Assembly (NCBI RefSeq): GCF_000729995.1
Contig: NZ_JNFG01000214.1
Span: forward strand, 186,001 to 250,000
Source of the DNA: Caballeronia sordidicola
GTDB lineage: Bacteria; Pseudomonadota; Gammaproteobacteria; Burkholderiales; Burkholderiaceae
Length of the DNA stretch: 64,000 nucleotides
Reading direction: 5' to 3'
Part shown: positions 1 through 9,430 of the stretch, one piece after another
How positions within the stretch are numbered: position 1 is the stretch's first letter
Layout: each line of letters begins with the position of its first letter
The notes under the pieces: model-generated
Database searches by the model: none
Seen by the model: the letters and a program-made list of their open reading frames with translations, nothing else
Told to the model about the DNA's origin: nothing
Made by a program: the position numbers and the translations under genes

Positions 1-266
1 AGTCGGAACGGGCGGATGTCAGTCACAAGATATCGCTATGAAGTAGCGTTTGCGCGGCGGGGTGACGCACGCTTCGCCCAGTAAAAATCCCAATACGACG
101 CGCATATTAGGAAGTAATGCCTGCGCCAATCTGCGTAACGTTCTTCACAGTTGCGCGCGAGGTGGTGGTCCAACTGTTGGAAAACCAATGATGCCTCAAC
201 CAAAAAGACCTTAAATGAACTGTTGCTGAAACACGGTCGGCAGGCAAGCGCTGCCGCGGCGCCGCG

Positions 267-1907
267 CTAGTGAGCTGGCTTGTTCGAGGCCCGAGCACGT
301 CGCAAAAGCGCTTCTAGACTTGTGGCATCCACCGGTTTCGTCATGTGAGCGTCAAAGCCTGCTTCCATCGCAGCTATCTTGTCCGAGTCGGATGCATAGC
401 CAGTAATGGCAACGAATGTAGTGTTCGCCAGACAGTCAAGGCCACGCATTGCCCTTATGAGCGCGTAGCCGTCCATGTCCGGAAGCCCTATGTCGCTGAG
501 CACAACCTCAGGTCGCCACGCCTTGGCGATGGTGAGCGCTTCGGTCGCGCTATAAGCCACGCGCGCAGTATTGCCCGAGAGCTGCAAGTAGAGCGCAAGC
601 GCGTCCGCCGTATCGTGATTGTCTTCGGCAATCAAAATGGACATGGGCAGGGTCGACGCCGCAACCTCGACGCGCCCGATGGCGGGTATGTCTTGAGGGG
701 TCCCAAGGGGAAGGGTTAGCGTGAACTCGCTTCCGCGCCCGATGCCCTCACTGCGAGCAACGAGCGCCCCGCCGTGCAACTCGGCCAGTTTTCGGGCGAG
801 TGTCAAACCCAGCCCCATTCCTCCCACGGACCGGGCGAGTGGCCGCTTCCCCTGCTTAAAAAGCTGAAATATGGCGTCAATGTCCTCGTGTGCGATTCCA
901 ATGCCGTTGTCAGCCACTCGTATGAAAACGTTCAAGTCGTCGCTTTCAGCCGATAGGTGTATTCGCCCGTTGGCCGGCGTGTAGATGGCAGCGTTCTCGA
1001 TCATGTTCGCTATGACAATTGAGCATTGAGTCGAGTCGGCGGACGCATAGAGTGAAGCGCCGACGGAGGTCGAAACCGTGTGACCCCACTGGACGATTGC
1101 CGCGTTGGTAAGCTCCAGGGCGTTCTCAATCAAATCCGTCACGGCGACGGGTTCCGGATTGAGTTGCATGACGCCAGTGACGGCCAGCGAGGTCGATAGC
1201 AGGTCGTCGACGATATGGCCCATCTGTCCGACATAGCGGCGGGCAATCTCTCGCGCCCAGGCGCGGTCTGCGTCCGTGGCTTCAAGTCGGTCGAGAATTG
1301 CGATGCCCGTTTGAATGGGTGCCATCGGCGCGCGAAGCTCGTGCGCAAGCATTGCGAGAAATTCTTCCTGGTGCTGCTCAGCCTCGTCGAGGCGACGTCG
1401 CATTTCCAGCAATTCTGCCGATGCCTGCCGTTTTTCGAGATGCAGCTCGGCGTGTTCCGCCAGAGTTTTCAGTGTCGCTCTCTCGGACTCACTGAGATTC
1501 CGGGGCTCATGAGCAATTACGCATAGCGTTCCGAGGGCCATGCCGTCCGACGCCTTCAATACGGCGCCCACATAGAAAACGACGTTGCGCTCACCGACCA
1601 CCTGAGGATGCGTCCTGAATTCTTCATCGGCGGTCGCATCTGGAATAACGAGAAAATCGTTAGTCAGGAGGGCCTGCGCGCAAAGCGACTCTTCCCGCTT
1701 GGTCGACTGGGGCTCCATGCCCCACGCGGACTTACACCACTCTCGGGTTTCGTCGATGAAGTTGAGCAATGCAATCGGTGCCTTCAACAGACTTGCAGCG
1801 ACCCGGGTAATGGAGTCGAAATGCTCCTCCGCTGGGGTGTCGAGAATCCCGAACGTTTTAAGCGTGCGCAATCGATGAGACTCGTTAAATGGAAAGGCGA
1901 CGGCCAT
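267..1907 (-). CDS. GAF-domain hybrid sensor histidine kinase / response regulator
   Basis: The 546-residue protein has no membrane segment, so it is probably a cytoplasmic sensor. Seen in order: a GAF-like domain (about 25-155), a coiled linker, a HisKA dimerisation helix with the phosphoacceptor in LAHELRAP (His189), an HATPase domain with N box (NMIENA, Asn305), G1 (DNGIGI, about 333) and G2 (GGMGLGL, about 362), and a C-terminal receiver with Asp472 in SDIGLPDMDG and Lys524 in MTKPVD. All catalytic residues are present, so autophosphorylation and intramolecular phosphotransfer are expected. No DNA-binding output domain or adjacent regulator gene is seen, so the downstream partner is unknown. 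The ATG is chosen because the GAF domain starts soon after it. Confidence 0.93.
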   Translation of the reverse strand: MAVAFPFNESHRLRTLKTFGILDTPAEEHFDSITRVAASLLKAPIALLNFIDETREWCKSAWGMEPQSTKREESLCAQALLTNDFLVIPDATADEEFRTHPQVVGERNVVFYVGAVLKASDGMALGTLCVIAHEPRNLSESERATLKTLAEHAELHLEKRQASAELLEMRRRLDEAEQHQEEFLAMLAHELRAPMAPIQTGIAILDRLEATDADRAWAREIARRYVGQMGHIVDDLLSTSLAVTGVMQLNPEPVAVTDLIENALELTNAAIVQWGHTVSTSVGASLYASADSTQCSIVIANMIENAAIYTPANGRIHLSAESDDLNVFIRVADNGIGIAHEDIDAIFQLFKQGKRPLARSVGGMGLGLTLARKLAELHGGALVARSEGIGRGSEFTLTLPLGTPQDIPAIGRVEVAASTLPMSILIAEDNHDTADALALYLQLSGNTARVAYSATEALTIAKAWRPEVVLSDIGLPDMDGYALIRAMRGLDCLANTTFVAITGYASDSDKIAAMEAGFDAHMTKPVDATSLEALLRRARASNKPAH

Positions 1908-2116
1908 GGCAGCAAACCGTTCGAGAGGGAGTCACCGAGAACTAGCAAAAATCATTCCGTAGTTGAAAAGTGTCTGTCCGAAAGCAATAGCCGTTGTGCC
2001 GCGCCAGCAGGCTAGCCGACGCGTTTTCCACCGTTGCGGCGCGGTGATTGCGATTGATTCAGAGCGCAGATGGACCCGACGCGCGACTCTCTGATTCCCG
2101 AAGAAACGAGACTGCC

Positions 2117-2425
2117 ATGCGAGCCTCGACAAAGAGATTGTTGATTTCGGCATTCGTTTCGATTTTTTCCGGCGCAGTTTACGCGCAGGGTGCGGGCGGC
2201 GGTGCTGGTGGTACCGCGGAAGGCAACGGTGCTGGACCGGGTGGGAACGGGATGGGGACGCCGAATGTAAGCGGCATCACGGGCTCAACTCCCGGCGCGT
2301 CTGGTTCGAGCGCCATCGGGACCACGGCAGGCAGCTCGCCAAAGCAAATGAAAAAGGGAAAGATGGATTCGCCTGCGTCAGGCAGCGGAATTACGAAACC
2401 CATTGAAGGTCGTGCTCGGGTGTAG
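2117..2425 (+). CDS. small secreted Gly-rich protein
   Basis: A 102-residue protein. The start ATG at 2117 is preferred over an in-frame ATG at 2048 because it is followed at once by a classic signal peptide (basic MRASTKR, hydrophobic LLISAFVSIFSG, cleavage after VYA-QG). The mature part is low-complexity (GAGGGAGGTAEGNGAGPGG, then Ser/Thr/Gly) and ends in a short basic segment. There is no recognisable enzyme motif. Such small Gly-rich exported proteins are common hypotheticals in Burkholderia. Function unknown; it is an isolated gene between the kinase and the Sel1-like gene. Confidence 0.65.
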   Translation: MRASTKRLLISAFVSIFSGAVYAQGAGGGAGGTAEGNGAGPGGNGMGTPNVSGITGSTPGASGSSAIGTTAGSSPKQMKKGKMDSPASGSGITKPIEGRARV

Positions 2426-2638
2426 GCCCCCGTTGATGTTCGCATAGAAGCGCCGCGCCAAGGAGGGTTGAACACGTTCATTTTCGCGACCTTGGATATC
2501 GCCATCCGGCCCGTGGACTGTGCGCTGGCGCGTCGCGAATAAGAGGCATATCGCATCGGATGCTTAATATCAGACTTGCTGAAGTCATGAAAGTACAGGC
2601 CGTTCATCATTTGCCATGCAAAAACTGCACAGCTGCAA

Positions 2639-2663
2639 GGCAGGCCCGATTGCCGGGCCTGCC
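2639..2663 (-). terminator. hairpin just after the Sel1-like gene
   Basis: A perfect 10-bp inverted repeat (GGCAGGCCCG / CGGGCCTGCC, 5-nt loop) lies 3 bp beyond the stop codon of the minus-strand gene ending at 2667. The T-rich stretch follows only about 17 nt later, so this is a likely but not textbook intrinsic terminator. Confidence 0.6.
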
Positions 2664-2666
2664 GCA

Positions 2667-3299
2667 CTACTTGGTGGTTAGGGCGTCGAGCCGCGCCATG
2701 CACCTCGGGCTAGCTGGGCCGCCACGTTTATACCACTGCAGTGCGCGGGGCCGGTCCGGTAGAACGTCCCCAGGCGCCGCGCCGCTCCAACAGTTTTCCC
2801 AGTAAAGCCCGAGGGTATGGGCCGCATCTCGCATGCCAAGTTCGAACGCTATCTCGTACTGAGCTTTGGCAAGCTCGAGGTCCACCTCTTCTCCACGCCC
2901 CAACCGCACGCTGTCGCCAAGAGCGACGGCAGATAGGCCTTTGAGCTTGTCCGGGGCGTGCTCGTCCTTCAGCACATCCCTCAGCACGCGGTGACCCAAC
3001 GCGTAGTCGGCCTCTCCACCAGTCCCGCTGAGCAACGATATCGCGTACGCGACCCGTAGGGCTGGGTGTTTGTCGACGCCCACCTGGTCCAGCATCTTGC
3101 GCCCGAGATACGCCGCGCCAGGGAGCGCCGACACGAGTAATGCGTTTGCAGTGGAGGCAATGGATTCTAAAGGCGCAAATCCAGCCTTATAGGCTGATAA
3201 CACGTGTCGATAAAACTTCTCGATGTCGAGCCCCGGGTCGTGCCGAGTCAGTGCCGCCCACTCGCGGTCTATCTGGTTGAACCAACTAACTTCAGCCAT
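2667..3299 (-). CDS. Sel1/TPR-like repeat protein, function unknown
   Basis: A 210-residue soluble protein with no signal peptide. It is all-helical in composition, with Sel1-like repeat signatures: LAKAQYEIAFELGMRDAAH, and RALQWYKRGG near the C terminus. Sel1/TPR proteins usually act as protein-binding scaffolds. No catalytic motif is present. It is a single-gene unit followed by a hairpin. The start ATG at 3299 gives a plausible N terminus (MAEVSWFNQ). The family assignment is by repeat pattern only. Confidence 0.7.
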   Translation of the reverse strand: MAEVSWFNQIDREWAALTRHDPGLDIEKFYRHVLSAYKAGFAPLESIASTANALLVSALPGAAYLGRKMLDQVGVDKHPALRVAYAISLLSGTGGEADYALGHRVLRDVLKDEHAPDKLKGLSAVALGDSVRLGRGEEVDLELAKAQYEIAFELGMRDAAHTLGLYWENCWSGAAPGDVLPDRPRALQWYKRGGPASPRCMARLDALTTK

Positions 3300-4134
3300 G
3301 GCAGGTCGCTCTTAAACGAATTCGCCGCCAATGATACGCCCTCCGATTTCGGCCTCGCGTCGTTGCGGCAGGACCGGCTAAACTGGCGTTTAGACGCGCA
3401 CAGAAACACAATCGGCGAGTTGCGACAATCACCGGAGTTGCTCAGTTCCTACGGTGGTAGCCATCGTGCTGCATGCGAGATCGCCGAACCGGCGTACATT
3501 TCAACTGCGAATCGTAGGTTAATTTGCTCTTCGAGAACTGTGCGGGATGCGATGACGCGGCACAGCCACTTCTGCCGAAGCAATCATCGGCAGACTGATA
3601 CCGAAAACTTCGGACCGGGTTGAGCTATTTTGGCGCGAATTCGCGTTGAACTCACCGAATGTGCCGCTGGGCGTAGAAAGCTGCTGCGTCGGCGTCGCCC
3701 GCTACAATCGCCTCATAAAATCAGGCAATGTTCCACGACGTACAGGCGCACCATCACGGTCACCGGCTCATCACATTGGAAAGACCCATGCTGCGAATCC
3801 GTAGCCTTCGAGTTACCGCGCAGTTAGCAGACACAGAGATGTGCGCCGAGTACTGAGCACAGACCGGACGTCTTCGCATCCTTAAAGATGACGCTCTCGT
3901 GCGCGAGTGGTTTCCGCCAAATTCGTGGATGGCCATTGCGTCAGTCGCCGGCGCCTGGGTGTAGCAACGCGAGCAGTTGCTGCCGTTGCAATTGAGACGA
4001 GCCGATGTCATGTGGTTTGCAAGTGAGCGCGTGGTCGTGACCCGAGGGCGTTGATCCCAGTTCGCTCGCTGCCATCAACCATTTTTTCGGCAATCCCATC
4101 GCCGAGCCGATGTCTTCGACAACGACGGTGAATG
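3300..4134. other. gene-free stretch
   Basis: About 0.8 kb with only short shadow frames lacking normal codon bias. No RNA gene, repeat or promoter could be supported here. It separates the Sel1-like gene from the terminator of the HU/H1-like gene. Confidence 0.5.
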
Positions 4135-4167
4135 AAAAAAGCCCCTCGGATTTTCGTCGCGAGGGGC
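4135..4167 (-). terminator. rho-independent terminator of the HU/H1-like gene
   Basis: On the minus strand, GCCCCTCG and CGAGGGGC form an 8-bp stem with an 11-nt loop, followed directly by six T residues. It lies 24 bp beyond the stop codon at 4192, a textbook intrinsic terminator. Confidence 0.88.
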
Positions 4168-4191
4168 GTTATCACTTCAGAGAACTTTTGC

Positions 4192-4665
4192 TTAAAGCGC
4201 GGCGTCCTTCAGCTTCTTCAACGGACGCACCTTGAGCCGCACCGAAGCCGGCTTCGCCGCAAACCATTTGTCTTCACCCGTGAACGGATCCTTGCCGAAG
4301 CGCTTCTTCTTGGCCGGCACATCTTGCGCGACCACCTTCAGCAATCCCGGCAGAGTGAACTCCTGCGCGCCCTTCTTGTGAATCGATGCGAGCACCGTTT
4401 CTTCGAGGGCCGCCAACAATGCCTTGGCTGCCTTCGGCTCCACGCCCGAGCGCTCGGCCAGGTGAATGGTCAGCGACGCTTTCGTGAACGTATCCTTGAT
4501 CGGTTTCAAGGGAGCCGCCGCATCTGGCTTCTTTACTGCAGGTGCAGTTGCCTTTTTCGCTACTGGCGCAGCTTTCTTGCTGACAGCCGGTGCTTTTTTC
4601 GTAGCGGGCGCTGCCGCTTTCTTGGTAGCGGGAGCAGCAGTTTTCTTCGTAGCGGTTGTTGCCAT
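4192..4665 (-). CDS. HU-like DNA-binding protein with histone-H1-like N-terminal tail
   Basis: A 157-residue nucleoid protein. Residues 1 to about 52 are a Lys/Ala/Pro-rich tail made of repeated ATKKAAAP-type units, like eukaryotic histone H1 tails. The rest is an HU/IHF-like fold (TKASLTIHLAERSGVEPKAA, then LPGLLKVVAQ) with a basic C terminus. The start is set at the ATG at 4665, preceded by AGAGAGG, rather than the upstream frame start at 4686. It diverges from the two-domain H-NS gene at 5159 and has its own terminator. Expected role: DNA compaction or gene silencing. The HU relationship is a family-level call; the DNA preference is unknown. Confidence 0.85.
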   Translation of the reverse strand: MATTATKKTAAPATKKAAAPATKKAPAVSKKAAPVAKKATAPAVKKPDAAAPLKPIKDTFTKASLTIHLAERSGVEPKAAKALLAALEETVLASIHKKGAQEFTLPGLLKVVAQDVPAKKKRFGKDPFTGEDKWFAAKPASVRLKVRPLKKLKDAAL

Positions 4666-5158
4666 GAATGCCTCTCTTCTAGTCAAAGGTTGCCCAAGGC
4701 CTTTGCCTTTGCGCCGTCACCGACTAACGCAAAGGTACAAATTCTCGGGTTGGGCGCCAGCGTAACAACCCCGACATGAAGACGCAACGTCCTAGACCTT
4801 TATTCAAGGGGTTTTTTGCATGAAAGTCACGAAAACGGTGACCTGTACCTCGCTTCATGGAGGCGCTTTCAGTAAAACCCTTCTCCAATCGGGCTCCGGG
4901 CATGCTCAAACACGATCGAATCGAAAGACGGCCCTACTCTCGGACGGTTGCTGCTTTGCGAAAAACAGCGCCTCTTCTCGCATGGAGGCGGCGTTATCGG
5001 GCGTGCACAAACGACGGCAAAAGCCTCAAATCGCAAAGGACCGTCACCGGTCCAACCGTCATCGTTGGTTGCACCTGCGTAACGCGAAAACCCTATCAGT
5101 GCTTTCACACAGCCAACGCTCATGGCATAGTGCGGCCATATCCATTAAGGAGCTCTCA
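4666..5158. other. divergent promoter region between two nucleoid-protein genes
   Basis: About 490 bp shared by the outward-facing HU/H1-like and H-NS genes. A weak inverted repeat GTCAC-N7-GTGAC lies at 4826-4842. AAGGAG at 5148-5153 serves the H-NS ATG. In-frame sense upstream of 5159 is read as non-coding because the H-NS family start (MPTLEQIQ) is at 5159. Confidence 0.45.
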
Positions 5159-5986
5159 ATGCCCACCCTCGAACAGATCCAAGGAAAGATGAAGAAATTG
5201 CAGGCGCAAGCGGATACGTTGATTGCAAGAAAGGCACAAGCAGCGGTCGACCAAATTCGAAAAATTATGCTGACGCACGGGTTGACCACCGTCGACATCG
5301 AAGTTAAAGCAAAGGCGAAGCGCGAAGCCAAAGCGGCGAATGGGAGCACGCCAAACATCAAGGCGAAGGTTGCCCGTAGTCTAAAAGGCGGCACCCCCCC
5401 GAAGTATCAACATCCTAAGACAGGCGCCACCTGGACCGGCCACGGTCGCGCGCCGGCGTGGATTGCGGATGCAAAAGACCGCACCAAGTTCCTGATTGTG
5501 AGTGGTACGGACGCCGTTCGCGCGGCGAGCGTGAGCCCTGTGCGCAAGACCAAGAAAGCCTCAGTAGCTGCAGGCGCACCAGCTTCCAAGGGACAGCGTA
5601 AAGGACCGCAGCCGGCAAAATACCTCGACCCGAAGACAGGAGCCACATGGAGCGGACGTGGTCCGGCGCCCTCGTGGCTTGCAGCAGCGAAGGACCGAAC
5701 GAGGTTTCTCGTTGACGGTGCCAACAGCAGTTCAGCGGAATCGGGTAGCGCGAAGCTTGCTCGCAAAAACACTCCGGCCAGGAAGGTAGCTGCGAAGAAA
5801 GCGGTAGCTTCGAAGCCAGCTGCGAAGAAGGCTATGACGGCGAAGACTGTGAGTAAGAGAATTGTGGTGAATGCGACGCAGAAGGCACCCGCAAAAAAGG
5901 CGTCGACGAAAAAGACGCCGCCAAAGAGCAAGGCCGTGAGCGGCCCGTCGGCAGTTGTCGAAACTAGTGTCGGCTCAACGACCTGA
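5159..5986 (+). CDS. H-NS family protein with two DNA-binding domains and a basic tail
   Basis: The 275-residue protein is about 2.5 times the usual H-NS length in Burkholderia (about 100). Residues 1-55 are the coiled dimerisation helix (MPTLEQIQGKMKKLQAQ). The H-NS C-terminal DNA-binding domain occurs twice, at about 82-113 (core TGHGRAPAW) and about 154-185 (core SGRGPAPSW), joined by a Lys/Ala linker. Residues 200-260 form a Lys/Ala/Pro tail resembling histone H1. The ATG at 5159 follows AAGGAG and matches the family N terminus. Inference: tandem minor-groove domains could raise avidity for AT-rich DNA, such as the mosaic island downstream. Its divergent neighbour also has an H1-like tail. 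Confidence 0.9.
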   Translation: MPTLEQIQGKMKKLQAQADTLIARKAQAAVDQIRKIMLTHGLTTVDIEVKAKAKREAKAANGSTPNIKAKVARSLKGGTPPKYQHPKTGATWTGHGRAPAWIADAKDRTKFLIVSGTDAVRAASVSPVRKTKKASVAAGAPASKGQRKGPQPAKYLDPKTGATWSGRGPAPSWLAAAKDRTRFLVDGANSSSAESGSAKLARKNTPARKVAAKKAVASKPAAKKAMTAKTVSKRIVVNATQKAPAKKASTKKTPPKSKAVSGPSAVVETSVGSTT

Positions 5987-6734
5987 ATGTGATCGCCCGG
6001 TTTGACCAGCGACTGCTTGCCACGCCGGGCGAACGAAGAACACGACGTCTTATTGGCGTGAAAAAAAGATCCGGCGCCAATCCTTTCATCGAAGCAGTGT
6101 CTAAATTTTCTTCGGCAGTGGGGACTTGCTCGCCCCACCAACGATGGCCGCTCAGCCCAACTACACCGCGATGCGCCTGAACCTATCCGTTCGAGTCCGC
6201 GTGGTCCCGACTTTCGACGTTTCTGACGCTTCACCGTCTAAGCTAGCAGCAACACACGGAAGTGCTGTCGGCATTGCGCCCGACCACTGCAAACGTCCCA
6301 TTGATCTGCGCTTTCCCCTATTCCGTCGAAGTCCCCAATCTCGTGAGAACCCTGAAGGTTCCCCGCCGATCTTCAAAGCGCAATATGTTTGAGGAGCAGC
6401 CACGAAGTCATACTCGATTCCGCCAGTTCATCTTTACACCTCTGACAATCTTGCGCTGAGTCTGGATTTCACGCGACATTGTTCCAGTTTGCGGCATTCA
6501 CGTATTGTCTGGTCCATCATCGCACCCTGCGTGACACCTCTGGATTCGATCAAAACCAGCCTCCGCAATTCCGTGTCGAGACCTCGTTCGGTGGCCTTAT
6601 TAGGCCGATCATCCCCTGCTCGATTACGCCGATCCTTGACGGCCGGCGTCGCTCCGTCCAATCAATCCCGGACGGTAGGCGTCGATGGCATAATTGGTTT
6701 TCACTTGAACAGCCGCCGGCTCCCGATTTCAAGC
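5987..6734. other. gene-free stretch
   Basis: About 750 bp between the H-NS gene and the accessory cluster. A plus-strand frame is open from 6489 into the next gene, but the part before 6735 has unbiased codons and is probably not translated. No RNA or repeat was recognised. Confidence 0.45.
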
Positions 6735-7607
6735 ATGCAACTCGATATTTTTGCTGACAGCCGCGATGTGATGCTGCGCAACGATGTCCTGAGCGCGCTG
6801 CAACGCTACGACGCGCACGAGACACAGCAGACCCTTCGGCGGCTGAGTGACGAGTACCCCGATGACGACAGCGTTCCCCAACTGACCGTACTGGCCGACG
6901 CGCTCGATCTGCGGTCAACCGTCGCGCTCTCCAATCATCAAGTCGCGGCTGAAGCACGGTGTGCTCTCGTTGAAAAAACTACGCCGGCCGCCCTGCGCAT
7001 GTGGGGCGAGCATGCGGGCAGCAGATGGCTTCTGCCCCTATGGCGGGAACTGGCGAAGCGCGCGAGTTCGCTGCCCTTCCGAGCCGATTCGATCGACACC
7101 CATGCAGCAGCGCTATGGCTCAAGGCAGGCGGTTGGTCGGATGCGCGCGACGCGATCCTTACTATCGAATCATGGCGTCGCATTCCTGCTCCGCTAGCAT
7201 GGATGGCCGAAGCCTCCTACCGGCTCGACGCGCTGGAGCAAACCTGGCCCCTCCTGGCGGAACTCGCATGGCTCGCGCCGGATCGCTGTACCGGGCTTGT
7301 CGAACGAATTTGTGACAAGCCGTTGGATTCGTTGCTCAAGAAGTTCTACGCGAGCTTTGAAGGCGCCGGTGATATCACGGATATCGCTTGGTTCCCCGCC
7401 TGGGTTTTGATCGAGAAACCCGCTCTTGCGCGCCTTCTGATCGCGACGCAGCCCTCAACGCAGGCGAGTCCGGAACGCGCGATGCGACTGCTGCTTGAAT
7501 TGCTCAACCTTGAGCGACAAGGCCGCCACTACGACGTTTTGGATTACCGCAAGAGGCTTCAGGGCTTGCACGCCTCGCTCTACTTGTCCTACATGAGCAC
7601 TCGCTGA
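6735..7607 (+). CDS. conserved hypothetical helical-repeat protein
   Basis: A 290-residue soluble protein, Leu/Ala/Trp-rich, with a TPR-like helical pattern (WPLLAELAWLAPDRCTGL, MRLLLELLNLERQGR). The start is placed at the ATG at 6735 (MQLDIFADSRD), where biased coding sequence begins; the upstream 82 codons look non-coding. The stop abuts the next reading frame at 7608 with no gap, so the two were probably one transcription unit. No catalytic motif. I recall similar hypotheticals in Burkholderia accessory regions but cannot assign a function. Confidence 0.7.
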   Translation: MQLDIFADSRDVMLRNDVLSALQRYDAHETQQTLRRLSDEYPDDDSVPQLTVLADALDLRSTVALSNHQVAAEARCALVEKTTPAALRMWGEHAGSRWLLPLWRELAKRASSLPFRADSIDTHAAALWLKAGGWSDARDAILTIESWRRIPAPLAWMAEASYRLDALEQTWPLLAELAWLAPDRCTGLVERICDKPLDSLLKKFYASFEGAGDITDIAWFPAWVLIEKPALARLLIATQPSTQASPERAMRLLLELLNLERQGRHYDVLDYRKRLQGLHASLYLSYMSTR

Positions 7608-8384
7608 TTGAAAACTCCCACGATCGGAAGTAGCCCCCGCAAGTGGGCATTCGCCTCCCACTTTCGACGTCAGGCTTTCAGTTGGCGCTCAGCGCTGCCG
7701 ATTCAACGTCTGAAGGAAGCGGGAACAGAAATCAAGCGCGCGGCGCGCACGGACCCTCTTCTTGCGGCCGACGGCGCTGTTCTGCTTCTCGAAAAGCTCT
7801 CGCCCGCGCTGGAGCAAGTCAATAGCTCCTCCGGCGCACTGGGAAGCGCGGTGAATCGCGCCATCGACGTACTCGTCCCGATCATCGCCGCGCCAGACGT
7901 GACAGGATCTCTGCGCGAAGCATGGCTTGAGCGGTTATTCGATGCGCTGCAAGAAGATCGGATGCCGTACATCGGACACTTAGGCGACCTTTGGAGCCAG
8001 TTATGCGTGACACCGTCAATCGCCTCGGCTTGGGCAGAGCGGCTTTTGGGGACCACCACACGCGTGTTAGGCCCTGATGGCTACGGCGAGTTCTTTACCG
8101 GCACGACTGCTTGCCTGAGCGCGCTCTACGGCGCTCAACGCTACGACGAATTGATCCGACTGGTGGACAGCGCGCGCTTCAACTGGTGGCACTATCGTCG
8201 CTGCAGAGTCGATGCGTTGATGGCGCAAGGCCTGCCAGCCGAAGCACTCCGCTATGCACCGGCTTCATAGGAATCCAATGTGCCACTTGGCGCGGTCGCG
8301 AAAGCCTCTGAGGCGATCCTCTTGCAGTCCGGAATGATCGATGAGGCTTATTCGTGGCCACAAGCAGCCGGTTCGATCCTGTGA
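7608..8384 (+). pseudogene. DUF6880-like helical-repeat gene interrupted by a nonsense codon and 3'-truncated
   Basis: Frame +3 encodes a recognisable helical-repeat segment (KEAGTEIKRAART, LLLEKLSPALEQV, TTACLSALYGAQRYDEL) up to a TAG at 8268. The same frame continues after the TAG with further family-like sequence (SEAILLQSGMIDEAYS) before ending at 8382. By recollection, intact relatives are more than twice this length and read straight through both segments, so this copy looks dead: an in-frame nonsense codon plus loss of the C-terminal half. The first codons use a TTG start directly abutting the previous stop, and the N terminus may also be altered. The family label is from memory, not a search. 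Confidence 0.6.
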
Positions 8385-8455
8385 TCAAACCAGCTCCGAG
8401 CCGGATGATACGATAAAGCGCAAATGCTACGTCTCTACCGAGGGGTTAGGTAAGC

Positions 8456-9355
8456 ATGAAATGCACTTCCAGAGCAAAACTACCTGAATCGTTGCAGGTT
8501 GGTACGTCACGGTGGATAGACGGCGAGGTCGAGCGCTACCTGCTTACAGGCGAATATGACGCCTTTTTCGGCGGGTGGCCTGGCTCGGATTTTGTTGACG
8601 CCGCCACACAGGCTACCCAACGGCTGCGGAGGGCTCTCTTGTCGGAAACTATGGGCCGTTCAGCCGGCGTTCAGTTTTCGCCCTGTGTTCCAAATGACCT
8701 GTATGCATGGAGCAGCTACAGATTGCGGCCGATGGTGTATGGACTATTCGATGCAAACGAGCGCGCAGCCGTCCTACACCTGCTGGCAAATAGCATTGTG
8801 TTCCTCACGCCTACAACCACACTAAAGGCCCTCCAGACTGAGCGCTGGCTATCTACAGCGTGGGATGTGGCGAACATATACTTGGAGAGCCTGGAGCTAC
8901 CAACGCTCTCTTTGCAGGCGTGCAACATCGTCGGTTTGAGCCAGGAGACGACCTGCTACGTTTCGATGGCGTACTTCCGGGAGAGCGACCCTTTCGCTGA
9001 CTTCGTCGTTCACGAGGCAGCGCATGTTTTTCATAATTGCAGAAGGTCCACCGCCGGTTTAGGCCACCGGCCTCGCAGCGACTATCTTCTCGATATCGAC
9101 TTTCGCATGCGTGAGACCTTTGCATGGGCATGCGAAGCCTGGAGCCGAATAAGTTCGATAGCACGTAGTCGTAGCGATAGAGAAGCCCTGCTTAAACAGC
9201 ACGCGGAGCATGGACTTCCAAGCGACGACAGGGTCGATCACAGCGAATATCTTGATATTCTCGCCGAGGCTGTTAGAGCGCGAAACGGTTGGCAGAAAAT
9301 TCTGTCGCGCTGTACCGTAAAACGGCGGACCAATCATGTAAGTCTGGATGGCTAA
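8456..9355 (+). CDS. putative HExxH (gluzincin-like) metallopeptidase, uncharacterised
   Basis: A 299-residue soluble protein. The segment DFVVHEAAHVFHN contains HEAAH (His186, Glu187, His190), the zinc and catalytic signature of zincins. Thirty residues further, RETFAWA supplies Glu220 in an ExxxA-like setting, a typical distance and context for the third zinc ligand of gluzincins. There is no signal peptide, so a cytoplasmic substrate is likely. It lies between a degraded gene and a 76-residue protein in an accessory-looking region. Peptidase activity is inferred from motif only; I recall uncharacterised homologues in Burkholderiaceae accessory DNA. Confidence 0.72.
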   Translation: MKCTSRAKLPESLQVGTSRWIDGEVERYLLTGEYDAFFGGWPGSDFVDAATQATQRLRRALLSETMGRSAGVQFSPCVPNDLYAWSSYRLRPMVYGLFDANERAAVLHLLANSIVFLTPTTTLKALQTERWLSTAWDVANIYLESLELPTLSLQACNIVGLSQETTCYVSMAYFRESDPFADFVVHEAAHVFHNCRRSTAGLGHRPRSDYLLDIDFRMRETFAWACEAWSRISSIARSRSDREALLKQHAEHGLPSDDRVDHSEYLDILAEAVRARNGWQKILSRCTVKRRTNHVSLDG

Positions 9356-9430
9356 TTGTTCACCCCGCAACCGCCATGTATGCGAAACGAACGCCGTGAT
9401 GTTCGCAGAATCGACTTAGGAGCAAGTCAG

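Noticed and set aside
4820..5158. N-terminal extension of the H-NS frame
   Set aside because: Not homologous to H-NS; a Shine-Dalgarno and the family start are at 5159.
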